Positions 1-9,574 of a stretch of DNA of 16,071 nucleotides are shown in pieces. The position numbers and the translations under genes are program-made. Within the stretch, counting starts at the first letter, position 1. Each line of letters opens with the position of its first letter. This stretch comes from Euperipatoides rowelli (lineage: Eukaryota; Onychophora; Udeonychophora; Euonychophora; Peripatopsidae). The stretch lies in the NCBI GenBank assembly GCA_003024985.2, contig PXIH01S0008872.1, one strand, 5' to 3'. The notes beneath the pieces were generated by a model. The model was not told where the DNA came from. It saw only the letters and a list, made by a program, of their open reading frames with translations, and ran no database searches.

Positions 1-778
1 TGATGAAGAAAATCTACTGTAAATGTGGTCTGACTGGCTAAATTAATTATTGTTTGTTATCTGTGATGTCATAGATCAGTGGTGGATCTAGACTTTATTT
101 TTTTTTGTGGGGGGGAGGGCAAAGTTGGCTTCTGATGCTCCCAATTTCTCTGTTTTTCCAAACAAAATATTTTGATAAGATTTTTTTTTTTAGTTGTATG
201 GACGTTTGTATTTAAAATGTAAATAATTTGAGAAGCTTTTTTTTTTTTTTGTATGACATTTTGCTAGCCCTTATGTACTGTATAATTTTTTAACTTCAAG
301 GCCAATTTTGCTGCCCCCCTGATGTGGTAGGCTACCTGGAGTATTTACTCCCTCTTGCCCCCCCCCCCCCTTCCTAGATCCGGCACTGTATCTTTAGTCA
401 GTTCATAATCCGGAACAGTAGTCAGAAAAACAATCATATGGGGAATGTAAATAATTTTAATAACTATTTTGAGGCTTTAATGTATTGAAACTTGGATATT
501 CCAAAATAATAATTTAAAAAAAAAAAAATGGTCATCTCATTTAAAAATGAATAAAAACTTAAAAAGTAAGTAGTTTTTTTTTTTTTAAGAAGTGTTTATG
601 ATCATCCACCTAACCTATGGGCATGGCTTTAAAGAAAAAAGCTATTTATTGCATCTTTTTTTAATAAAAAAAATGTTGTAAAAATTTCATATACTGTAGA
701 TGTGACAATACATTATCTACTCTAATAAAGACTAATATGTTTTTATGAATACCTAGCTTATAAACTTTTTTTTATCAG
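1..778 (+). other. Intron upstream of the Cav2 IQ exon
   Basis: This stretch is AT-rich non-coding DNA ending in a 3' splice site. A pyrimidine-rich tract runs at about 764-775 and the acceptor AG is 777-778. Two plausible branch-point words lie at a normal distance: CTAAT at 722-726 and ACTAAT at 731-736, about 43-53 bases before the acceptor. The only structured feature inside is the hAT-like element at 77-388. The remainder holds poly-T and poly-A runs (for example 181-191, 238-250, 577-586) and no convincing exon on either strand. The preceding Cav2 exon, expected to encode the pre-IQ region, was not found and presumably lies beyond the left edge. Confidence 0.6.
77..388. mobile_element. 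hAT-like miniature element (non-autonomous DNA transposon), diverged
   Basis: The ends form terminal inverted repeats. The left end reads CAGTGGTGGATCTAG and the right end, read on the other strand, reads CAGTGCCGGATCTAG, so 13 of 15 bases match. The repeats continue into subterminal G-rich (about 108-121) and C-rich (about 350-370) blocks that also pair. The 312-base length, CAGTG start and lack of coding capacity fit hAT-type MITEs. The flanking octamers (TCATAGAT on the left, TATCTTTA on the right) do not match, so a target-site duplication is missing or decayed and the family call rests on the terminal repeats alone. The C13 run at 358-370 is a likely replication-slippage site. Confidence 0.65.
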
Positions 779-882
779 AATTAACATACCAGAAAATGAC
801 TGTTGGCAAAATTTATGCTGGTCTATTGATTCTGGAAAATTGGAGAGCGAATAAAACTCAGAAAGTATCTGGAGGACACACG
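779..882 (+). CDS. cac: Exon of a Cav2-type voltage-gated calcium channel alpha-1 subunit (IQ motif)
   Basis: The gene encodes the pore-forming subunit of a presynaptic high-voltage-activated calcium channel in the plasma membrane. This exon carries the C-terminal IQ motif, where calmodulin binds and sets calcium-dependent inactivation and facilitation. Seen: after two bases that complete a split codon, 34 codons read LTYQKM then TVGKIYAGLLILENWRANK then TQKVSGGHT. The core matches vertebrate Cav2.1 TVGKIYAAMMIMEYYRQSK and is less like Cav1 VGKFYATFLIQEYFRKFK; Cav3 channels lack this block. The exon is bounded by a pyrimidine-tract acceptor (AG 777-778) and a consensus donor GTAAGT (883-888), and it ends on a codon boundary. 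The upstream EF-hand and pre-IQ exons are outside the window, and no confident downstream exon was found. Oddities: Trp where vertebrates have Tyr in the EYYR segment, and a reading frame that stays open past the donor to a stop at 1054-1056. It could be one of several alternative IQ exons. The channel-family call is firm; Cav2 rather than another class is likely. Confidence 0.85.
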
Positions 883-2450
883 GTAAGTGGCCTTTTAACC
901 TCATCTCTTGGATTTAGAATTATATTTGACCAAAACAATTGCATTCTATATTACTACTCTCATTTGCATTACACACTTCTGCTTGCTATTTACATTTTTA
1001 ATACCCATAATATTCTCGTCTTTACAATACATCTCAATCGTACTCGAGTTATTTAATTGAAATAACTTTTTATTTTCCCTTATTCATGGATCAATATACA
1101 GTATAAAGATGTGCACTGTAGGCTATATGCTGTATTTTTAAACAAGATAATTTTTATCATTTAATTACTGCAAAAATCTAATATTTATAGATAGAATATT
1201 AAAAATTGTGAAGGACATTAAAAAACTTTTCGCTATAATTTTGAAAAAATTTTATTTATTTATTTATTTATTTTTTTTTTGCTAATGACATTTTTTTTAT
1301 AGTAAACAGGGTTTCGTTTCTTTGAAAATTATTGAATAATTTACATTGTCCAAAATTAGGATCGGATCCATTTCTTATAAAGAAAATATTTATAAGTCTT
1401 ATCAATTTAAAATTAAATCTAAGATTAAACATTATTCAAATATTTCACATTCAGAAAAAAAAAAAAAACTTTACATTCATTCACAGAATACAACCTACAC
1501 ATTACCAGATTTTATTCACCTTACTATTTAATCCATGTGCATGTGTTGAATGTTAGAAATTTTGTAGATTATAAAGTAGCCTAATAGAAATTTTAGTTCT
1601 TTCCTCTGTCTATGGAACATTTGTCTTCTGAACCAGTGTCCTGGTATGTTACATCTCTATTAAATATTTTAATTCCTTTGCTGGTATATTTATGATACTA
1701 TATATTATTCCCTTTATTTACCTCTTTTCATCTTTACATATATTTATGAAAAATTTGGTCTTTCAACAGTCAATTGTCGAGTATCTCAGTATAAGGGTTT
1801 TTGTTATGATTTATAAGCTCTAAGGCTGTTGAATACTCCAAGTTTTTAAAATGCTTAAATTCAACTACATTTTCTTTCTTTCTTTCTTTAACAACTTTCT
1901 TTTATCCAAGATAATTATGCATAATTTATCTTACTGTATATGCGGTATTAATTTTAAAAATACAGTAAAGCCTGTCAATATCAAACTTGTACTAGCTTAA
2001 ACTTAATTAAAAATGTGTTTTTTAAATGTTAATATTGCTCTTTTCATAGGATTTTTTTAAAAGTTTTTTTTTAATTGCAAAATTTACATACGACTACTTT
2101 TATTCATAGAATTAATTTCTCTAGCCATGCATATAAGATTCTAGCTGACACTTATTTTGCAACACATTAAGATAGTGATAGTTCCCTAAGTAGGTGTTCT
2201 CTGATAGCATTCTTCTACTCTGAGAGCATTATCTTGTTTCACCCTATTTGTAATCAGGTGCTAAATGCTTTAAACACAACAAGAATATAATTTATTACAA
2301 CTCATAATACAAATATGTCTTGGAGTAAATTATTATAAGCACAAGCAGGTTAGCTTTAACTAAACTAAATACCACATTGTTCTAAACAGATAGTCAAACT
2401 ATTCAAACCCTATTTATGCTAACAATCACTTGAAAAATCACTGAACAGTA
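883..2450 (+). other. Cav2 intron, first part: AT-rich, no gene
   Basis: The stretch opens with the donor GTAAGTGG at 883. The exon frame remains open for 57 codons into the intron, stopping at 1054-1056, so intron retention would give a truncated channel tail. Short simple repeats are present: a TTTA/TATT microsatellite at about 1250-1272 followed by a T run, poly-A at about 1458-1469, and TTTC repeats at about 1871-1889. Open frames at 1332-1556 and 1346-1531 overlap, are lysine/isoleucine-rich and have no recognisable domain. I treat them as chance ORFs. I see no RNA gene or further transposon end here. Confidence 0.6.
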
Positions 2451-3045
2451 GTTAATTTCAAGTAACACTCAATCATCATATCAATGCATCACAATTCTGC
2501 AACCAAATCATCTGTAGTTTGATTAGGCTGTTGCACGATGCTGCAGAACTGTAGGCTAGAATGGGTGACAGTTTTGTATAGTTTAGACAAAATTTCAAAT
2601 TTATCAAAAATTTTCTGTTTCCTTTGGATGTTCTGCAGTAAATAGTGGAAATACAAAGATATTTGTGTATTTTCTGAATTGCTAGCTCTAACATGTAAGG
2701 GCTATGTGTAGCCCATTTCTTTTAGTGCTATATTTATGCCTCATATAATTATTATGATAATTGCCACTCTCAAAGCTCAGTTAATCATAATACAATGTGT
2801 ACCACAATTTTGCAAACAAATATCTAGTTCAATTAGGATATTGCAAGATGCTGTGGAATTGGTCACTAAAATTGTTGACATTTTTAGCTTTAAATTTCTA
2901 AAGAATTTTATAACCGCTTTCTTTCATTGTCTGCACTAAATGACAGGAATGCAAAGCTTTGTGCATTTCAAGTCTCTGGTCTCAGCATCTGCAGTAAAAG
3001 AGCTCTGCGCATCCCATTTCTTTTAGTGCTATATTTGTGCAAATT
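2450..3045. repeat. Diverged tandem duplication, two copies with a period of about 300-313 bases
   Basis: Copy 1 spans about 2455-2735 and copy 2 about 2768-3045. Matching anchors include ACAATTCTGCAA (2491) with ACAATTTTGCAA (2804), GATGCTGCAGAACTG with GATGCTGTGGAATTG, and a 24-base identical block starting CCCATTTCTTTTAG at 2712 and 3013. The anchor offsets of 313 and 301 bases imply small indels between copies. On the minus strand both copies can be read in the same frame with similar residues: SAASCN..LI.L....LQNC in copy 1 and STASCN..LI.L...LQNC in copy 2. A protein-derived origin is therefore possible, but I do not recognise the family. Copy 1 falls inside a 72-codon minus-strand ORF (2476-2694); copy 2 has none of comparable length. 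Confidence 0.7.
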
Positions 3046-4974
3046 TTGTTTTGGGCTCAATGAATGATAATGGTCTAATTATTATTGTAGCCATTTTGTT
3101 GCTTTGTTAATTGTTTGTTTAAAGTCGATGCTTTAAAAAAAAAAAAATCCCATTGGTTATGATACAGTAAGTGGGTCACTTGTCATATTCCTTAAACACC
3201 GACATGGTGTTGCATGGTTGTATCAATAAACAATCTGTTATTCAACTTAACTGATGTTAAAGTTCATTTAGTAATTTATCCCAACACAGAGTGTTAACTG
3301 ATAACATTACACCAACCTTGTTGAGATATAGTTACTGTATGTGGGTGATATTTAGTTGATATAAATAACAGATACTCTAATGTTTTAGGTTAAAACAACA
3401 AAGGATGACTCCTAATTATGAGGCTGAATTTTCAAAAAGGAAGTAGCCCATTTGTTGATCGGATCAATTGACAGTATGTTTATTAGGTTGTTGAGGTACA
3501 TAAATAATTACATTATAAAATAAAGGAGGTTTAATGAATATATCTTTTATACCATTCAAAAATTTAAATTTGTTTTTCTATTAAAGATTTATAACAAATG
3601 AAACAATTATCATTGGCACTCTTATTATTAATGTTGCCCAAATTGCTGCAACTCAAACATAAAAAAATTACATTCACCATTTAAAATAACAAATTTTTGG
3701 TTTCTGATAAAGGTGAAATGCATCCAAAATGTAATTTTAATTTACAATTTCCATTACGCATCAGATATTCATTATCCATTAATATTTTACTGGATCATGA
3801 ACAACAGTCATTATTTTTCAGCTAAGGTTTACATTACAATGGGGTGATAAACACTTAGAATAAATACTCATTAAAATCACATGGGACAATTTTGATGACC
3901 GGTATATTTACTGAGAGCAAGATTTATAAATATTTTATTAACTGTTTTACATTGAGAGTATATAAAACATATTTCATGTGCGGCTACCATTAAAACCATA
4001 ATTGATGGCCTTTTGGTATTGTTAGGCACTGCATTCATAAATGGTGGATGTGAAAGCAATTAGCTATGTTAACTAATACTAATTGGGTCAGTCAGTATTT
4101 TTCCTTTTTTTTTTTTTACTATTAAGTTTAAAAGTGAAGCATGCTATCTTATAAGAATTTTGCCAAATGTTTTAATCTTAGGTAGAGGTAATCAAATTCT
4201 CTGACCATTCATTAGACAAATGTTAAATTTTATATACCATCTACAATTATGTTTGGATATGATGGGTTGCGTTTAATGAAGAATGTATCTTGCAAGAAAT
4301 AGCAAGTAATTTTAGATCTCACTATTGGTGTATGTACAATATACTCATATATACTGTACAGTACACTGTAATATATTAGTGTTCACATTAATTAAAAATT
4401 TAGAAACAATGAAATGAAAATTCAGTATTAAATTGATTAATAATCTATTATTTGACTTATAAAACCATTTCATATTTCGCCAATATAATTACTGGCAAAT
4501 CTGCTTATCACCCTCATCCCAAACAATACTAATGCTGAATGTGGTGTTTACATTTCATTGGCAATAAATAAACCTTTTTTTTTCTTTAATTAGTTTTAAT
4601 TCCTTGTATAAAATTTTTTCATTATTATGGTGGTAGTATATATTCTGGAAATCCACTTATTTCTATTTCTCCCAAAATCTATCAGCATTATTCTTAAATC
4701 CAAACACTGTCTAAAGACAGTTGTAACCAAGCACTTAGTTTTCTGAAAACATTATGCAACATATTCTTAATTATTTTCATAGAGAAAATAATTCATGCTT
4801 TATCCCACTTTTAAGTCCAAAATATTCAAAATGAGATCAAACATGAATTAATTTTGTCTATTAAAGTAATTAAAAAATTCACTCCATAACAATTTCAGAA
4901 TGCCAAGAGTGTTTCGCTACAACTGTCTTCAGCGAATGTTTGCATTTATTGGGAAAGAATAATGATGATAGACA
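3046..4974 (+). other. Cav2 intron, second part: no gene recognised
   Basis: This is AT-rich sequence without a recognisable coding segment. Poly-A runs at about 3135-3147 and a T run at about 4106-4118. At 4352-4363 two overlapping copies of the heptamer TACTGTA/TACAGTA occur. A 60-codon minus-strand frame (3877-4059) has no domain or splice context. A short segment after TTTTAG at about 3388 has coding-like codons but hits a stop in the phase needed after the IQ exon. I see no RNA gene, transposon terminus or long repeat in this stretch. Confidence 0.5.
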
Positions 4975-5335
4975 ATGGCCTACCATGAGCAATCTGCAAT
5001 TACTATCAGAAGCACCTAAAAAACTGGAAGGCCAAAGTCCTATTTTACCATGTTTTTAACATCTGCACACCTATTTTCATCATTACAGAAAGTGTTGACG
5101 GAAGTTGTGTCAAAAACAATTATTTTACCTCTAGAATATCACAGGGTTGGGGCATAGTGGATTTCACATATATTAGAGTTAGGGTTCAGGTTAACTGTAA
5201 GGTTACGACTATAAATAAAAAAATTAAGGCTTCTACCCATCTTGATCATGTGGCTAAATGGGACTTGGGCCTTCCAGTTTTTAGGCACTTGATTAGTTTC
5301 ACATATGCACTGTAGGCTACATGTTTCAAGAACTG
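4975..5335. mobile_element. Foldback / MITE-like inverted-repeat element, unclassified
   Basis: Two inverted arms face each other across a spacer of about 180-200 bases. The best-preserved part of the left arm (about 5010-5050) contains CCTAAAAAACTGGAAGGCC, and the right arm (about 5247-5290), read on the other strand, contains CCTAAAAACTGGAAGGCCC. Both then continue through related AAGTCCTATTT / AAGTCCCATTT blocks. Outward of this the arms stay loosely similar (CCTACCATGAGCA against CCTACAGTGCA), giving arms of about 80 bases. A minus-strand 67-codon frame (5139-5342) crosses the element but resembles no known protein and probably arises by chance. I could not define terminal bases or a target-site duplication, so no superfamily is assigned. 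It may also be two opposed copies of one short repeat. Confidence 0.55.
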
Positions 5336-8165
5336 CATGCAATCGATATGATGTGGCATCGATACCAATTGTGCAATACAGTGCTATACAAATCTAGGTG
5401 CTTATAATCTTTTTTAAATTAAATTGTATCAAAATTAAATGCAAAATGTTGGATTCTTCCGGATCCTTTTTTAAATACAATAATAGAAAATCTAAAATAA
5501 GAGGTTCTACAATTTTCCTTAAAAATGTTAATTATTGGAATAATCTCCCACATCCAATTCCTTAATTGAATTTAAAAAGAAATAAAATGTTTTTTAGATA
5601 ACGATACTTCTTTCAAGAATATCAAATTTAATTTTAATTGAATTATTTATATAGCATGATAATAATTATGTGTCTCTTAACTATTTCCTTTAAACCAAAA
5701 ATTTGTTATTAATTTTGACATTGTTATCTAAATAATGTACATGTTTTTCTTCTAATTTATGTAACAAGATAGATTTTCTTATAAATTATGAAATAAATAA
5801 AAAATAAAGTTGTAAATCCTATTCTTATAACATGGCTAGAGAAAATCTTTTTCTTCACTTAATCAATGTCTACAAAATGTGTATTTAAAATTAATCTTTT
5901 TTTTATAATGTGTATTTTTTTTAATTAATATTACAAGAATAAAAAGGACAAAAGCCAGTCTTTTTTTTTGCCAGTATTATTAAAGAAAGTTGATTTTTAT
6001 TTTTAATCGTCTTATCTGTTCATGAGAGGTCATTGCCTTAGTAAGCTAGTTATGACCAAAATATCTTCTACAATTTTAGAAAATGACAAATTAAAACAAT
6101 TTGTTTTTTTTTGTTTGTTTGTGCTTTATTTTTATAGACACCTGAAACAACTTTGCCTTTAGCTCTAGTTTGTCATTGATGAGACAAATAATTTATGTGA
6201 CTACTTCATGAAACAAAATTTGTTGAATGACTCAAACATTACTGAAATATTTACCACGTTTTGGGAAAATAAGTTACTTTTTTAAAAAACAAAATCTGAA
6301 GTTATAAATAATTAAAGTTTCCATGTCTTGGATATTTGAAGTATTTTTTTTTTCCTTACTTCATTCAGTTCTTTCATCATTTGATAATTCCTTTTCTATT
6401 TTTTATTTTTTAAATCAGGAAAAATCCCAAGAGGTTAGTAAGGAGCGCAGAATGTATTGCACCCAAACAAATTTATCATCCTATTTTTCAGAATTATATA
6501 CATTATTCACCATACTCTCTTTTTCTGCACTTTCTGTTTTGCACTATATTATTCGCATCTGATTCATTTTATATGCACATTTTTAACTCCATTAAAAATT
6601 CATCAAAATTTTTCTTTTTTTTTTTTTTTCTTCTAGTATTTTTCCATTTAATTATTTATTTTTATTTTCCATTTCACCATATTCCATTAAAATCATTATG
6701 ACCTGCGAGAGTCAACACTTGGCATGAATAATTCCTTAAAATTATAATTTCCCATATTTTAGTTTAATTTTATTTATTTTGGGGAGGTGTAATTATTTTA
6801 TTTTTTGTTTATATGTTTGTTTAGTTTTTGAGTGGTATTTTGTTTAATTTTGTGCCTGAGAAAATTAAAAAACAAAACAACTACCCTTATGGATTCTTTA
6901 TTCCAACATCATTTTTATGTGAGAGAAAGCTTCCATATTTTAATAAACAGTTAGGTTATTATTTCATTATAAAACAAACACTGAGAATGTCTTTATTTTA
7001 TTAATTAATCCAAATTCATTTAGGCAGAAATGTTTTTGTTTGTTTTTTCATCAATCTTTTACTTTTTAATTGAGATTTTTTGTAACTTGAATGCACATAG
7101 ACTCCATATATGAAAAAAAAGCATAACTGTTAGGTGTGTGGACATAATAAGTTATTGGACACACTGCTTAATCAGCTTTCATGAAACTTGATAAAGTTTA
7201 GTTTTAGAAATACCGGTACCTGCTCTCAAAGAAAACCTTATTTTTTCCCAAACAAAATGCTTGAAAATGGCTAGCATTTAAATCATTCCAAAATCATTCA
7301 TTATTCCTGATATTGTGTTTTTTTTAATGCTCACTTTATTATTATACATTTGGTAAATATATTTTAAAACAAAAACAATGAAATAATAAATATGGAAATT
7401 AAAATTGAATCAAGCACAAAAAAAATAAGGTTAAAATAAAGTAATAAATTGGATAATAAATTGTATCAGTATACTTGTATCTATAGAAATTAATTAAAAA
7501 TGAGATTATTTTTTTTGATTAGCCTACAATTAGCCTAAATATCATATCTCTAACCGTCATAGTATTTATTTATACCTAAAGGGATCAATTTTAACTATTA
7601 ATTTCCAGAATCAATTCGGTTTTGATGAAATGTTATTTGTAATGTATTTAACGATATTATTCATTGTCTAAAATATTGCTGGTAAAAGTTAATTACTGTA
7701 ACCACTTAACCAGCAATTTATTTGGGAAAAATATCCCCAAAACACTGTATTTTTATGTATTTATTTTTAATGATTTTATGTTGTTTAAAAAAAGAAATTA
7801 CATTTTTCGATTTTTTTTATATAGACACTGTAAAGAAATTAATTTTCAATGGAAAATTTGCCAGATTTATCATGTTTTCAATAGAAAAAAAAAACATGCG
7901 TTTATTTATTTCAAAATAGTAACTAATTACATGAAATAGATATGAAAACAAGCATTCTGAATATCTTGAATAAAAAAAAACTGTCTCTAGATTGAGAAAA
8001 TTAGAACTTTCAATAATTTGCTAATAACAGTAATCTATTATTTCCAGCATCATTACATATAATTATAAATTGTATCTAAGAATAGTCAATATATTCAATA
8101 ATATTCAATTACATCAAATAATATTTTCAAAATAATATTAAATTGTATCATAATATTATCAATAT
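5336..8165 (+). other. Cav2 intron, third part: very AT-rich, no confident gene
   Basis: This stretch is dominated by poly-A/poly-T runs and A+T-rich filler. Open frames at 6323-6562, 7664-7939 and 7722-7919 are rich in Phe, Ile and Lys, show no domain, and are treated as chance. A possible 15-base microexon (6419-6433) is listed separately. Around 7133-7165 the sequence GTGTGTGGACAT..., then GTTATTGGACACACTG, resembles the end of a Tc1-type transposon. Its partner end was not found. No RNA gene or CRISPR-like array is seen. Confidence 0.5.
6419..6433 (+). other. Speculative 15-base microexon (Glu-Lys-Ser-Gln-Glu)
   Basis: A pyrimidine-rich tract (about 6385-6412) leads to the acceptor TAAATCAG at 6411-6418. 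It is followed by GAAAAATCCCAAGAG and a donor-like GTTAGT at 6434. The length is a multiple of three. The phase fits the upstream IQ exon, which ends on a codon boundary, so inclusion would add EKSQE without shifting the frame. The peptide's charge suits the variable linker that follows the IQ motif in Cav2 channels. AT-rich introns produce such pairings by chance, so this is a candidate only. Confidence 0.15.
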
Positions 8166-8169
8166 CTAA

Positions 8170-8240
8170 TACAGTAGAACACTGTTATAATGTCATTCAA
8201 GGGACTAAACATTTTATGATGTTATTGTCAAATGTTATAG
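8170..8240 (+). mobile_element. Possible terminal fragment of a Tigger/pogo-like DNA transposon
   Basis: The stretch begins TACAGTAGAACACTGTTATA and continues with CATTCAAGGGACT and several GTTAT words. This resembles the CAGTAGAACC...GTTATAA type of end seen in pogo/Tigger-class elements that target TA. The matching inverted terminus was not found downstream; a weak direct-orientation echo occurs near 9215-9240. Without the second end or a transposase remnant the assignment is tentative. Confidence 0.3.
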
Positions 8241-8336
8241 TAACCAATTACAGTACTTACCAGGTAATTAGAAAAAAATTCCAATTTNTAACCAATTACA
8301 GTACTTACCAGGTAATTAGAAAAAAATTCCAATTTG
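8241..8336. repeat. Exact 48-base tandem duplication with an ambiguous base, then poly-A
   Basis: Unit 1 (8241-8288) and unit 2 (8289-8336) are identical at all 47 resolvable positions. The 48th base of unit 1 is N and of unit 2 is G. A run of 24 A residues follows immediately (8338-8361). Perfect identity contrasts with the decayed state of every other repeat here. Together with the N exactly at the junction it suggests two overlapping contig ends joined without merging. A very recent true duplication is the alternative. Confidence 0.9.
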
Positions 8337-8466
8337 TAAAAAAAAAAAAAAAAAAAAAAAATGTACTGTGAAGCAATAACATAATGTTTTTTTTTAATTA
8401 ATTTTATTTTTCAATTACTGCAATTACAATACTGTACTTGATTGAGATCTTAAAAGTACTGTACAA

Positions 8467-8620
8467 AACAGTCCTGCATGGACCCAAAAAAAATAGGCCT
8501 AAACCCAACCATTTAAAATAATACCCAAATAAATACCCATCCCAAAAAATTAAAAAAAAAAATACTCGAAACTCAACCCGACATTTCAAACTATTTTTTA
8601 CCGAAAAATTACCCGACTTA
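8467..8620. repeat. Degenerate ACCCAA/ACCCGA-motif tract
   Basis: The words ACCCAA, ACCCAT, CCCATCCC, CTCAACCCG and ACCCGAC recur at irregular spacing in an otherwise A-rich segment. This looks like a decayed short tandem or subterminal repeat. The 11-base word CAGTCCTGCAT occurs at the left edge (about 8468) and again near 8806, possibly marking the ends of one old element. A minus-strand 61-codon frame (8404-8589) overlaps but has no domain and is not called. Confidence 0.35.
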
Positions 8621-8674
8621 TATATTAAAAAAAAGGAAAAAGAAAATTTACATGATAACTACTGTAAATTTAAA

Positions 8675-9560
8675 TTACTGTGTTTTAAGCCTGATAATCA
8701 ACCAGAAAGCATAGGCTATTCAGTATGGAATAAAAGTTGCTCAAGTAATCTTCTGGCTTGATTCGGAGCTAATTTGAATACATAACAATATTTATTAGTT
8801 AAATACAGTCCTGCATATAAAATTCCTTGTAAATCGGATAACAAATAAATGAGTTATTAATTTTTTTGTAATAAAGTTTAATTCTTATACTTACCTGTGG
8901 TATTTTTGTTTACAAAATGGTGTCGAGAATTCTGCTTCAGTACAAAAACAAGATGGAAATAAAAGTTTTTCTTCAATTTTGAATTATATAAAGTTCGTAG
9001 ACAGATTCACCGTGATGAAATTAAGCTTAAAATAATTTTGCAAACAAATCAGATCAAATTCGACAATGTTCTAGTAGCAAACAAACATAATACAATACAT
9101 TATCAAGATAGATAAATAAAGTAACAGGATGCGGTGAAATAAAGTTTTGATCTTTATTGGTTCAAAGATTCACAGTTCACTGTCACTTAAACTTTTTTTT
9201 TCCGAAGACAATTTTGTTACAGAACTTTGTTATAATAAAATTTCCAGATTTACAATAATGAATAACCATTCCTTAATTTTATAACTGTGAATCTATCTAT
9301 GAACTTTTAAACTGTCCAAAAATTAATTATATCCGCAGATCTGTAAGTATAAGGACTAAATTTTATTACAAATAAATTCATAACTTATTTATTTGTAATA
9401 TGATTTACGTAAAATGTGATATGTAAAAATGTATTTATCTAATAAACTTTATTATAACTTCACAATAATTCCAACTCAAGCTAGAAAATTGTTGCAGAAT
9501 CTTTTGATATGCACTATATATGCTCAATGTTTAAGATGATTATAGGATACCGTTATTGTT
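8675..9560. repeat. Long diverged inverted repeat (palindrome) with arms of about 350-400 bases
   Basis: Read on the opposite strand, about 9200-9560 resembles about 8675-9090. The best segment pairs GTAAATCGGATAACAAATAA (8831-) with GTAAATCATATTACAAATAA (right arm), followed by matching GAGTTATTAATTT / AAGTTATGAATTT, TTTGTAATAAAG / TTTGTAATAAAA and CTTATACTTAC blocks. A second segment pairs AGTTCGTAGACAGATTCACC (8995-) with AGTTCATAGATAGATTCACA. The left arm holds about 60-90 extra bases near 8915-8985. The central spacer is about 110 bases (roughly 9090-9200). I saw no coding sequence, no defined termini and no target-site duplication. It may be an ancient foldback transposon or two head-to-head copies of one repeat. 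Confidence 0.6.
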
Positions 9561-9574
9561 GTGTTCAGAGAGTC

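Noticed and set aside
3388-3440. Possible exon after TTTTAG with coding-like codons
   Set aside because: In the phase required after the IQ exon it meets a TAA within nine codons, and no good donor follows.
3877-4059. 60-codon minus-strand frame
   Set aside because: No recognisable family, no splice context, and composition like the surrounding intron.
4900-4965. Possible exon after ATTTCAG reading MPRVFRYNCLQRMFAFIGKE
   Set aside because: No donor before the stop codon, no known family match, and it borders the foldback element.
5175-5205. Telomere-like string (GTTAGGGTTCAGGTTA)
   Set aside because: Too short and irregular for telomeric repeat; lies in the loop of the foldback element and fits chance.
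8404-8589. 61-codon minus-strand frame rich in Phe, Gly and Tyr
   Set aside because: Generated by the ACCCAA-type repeat and poly-A runs; no domain.
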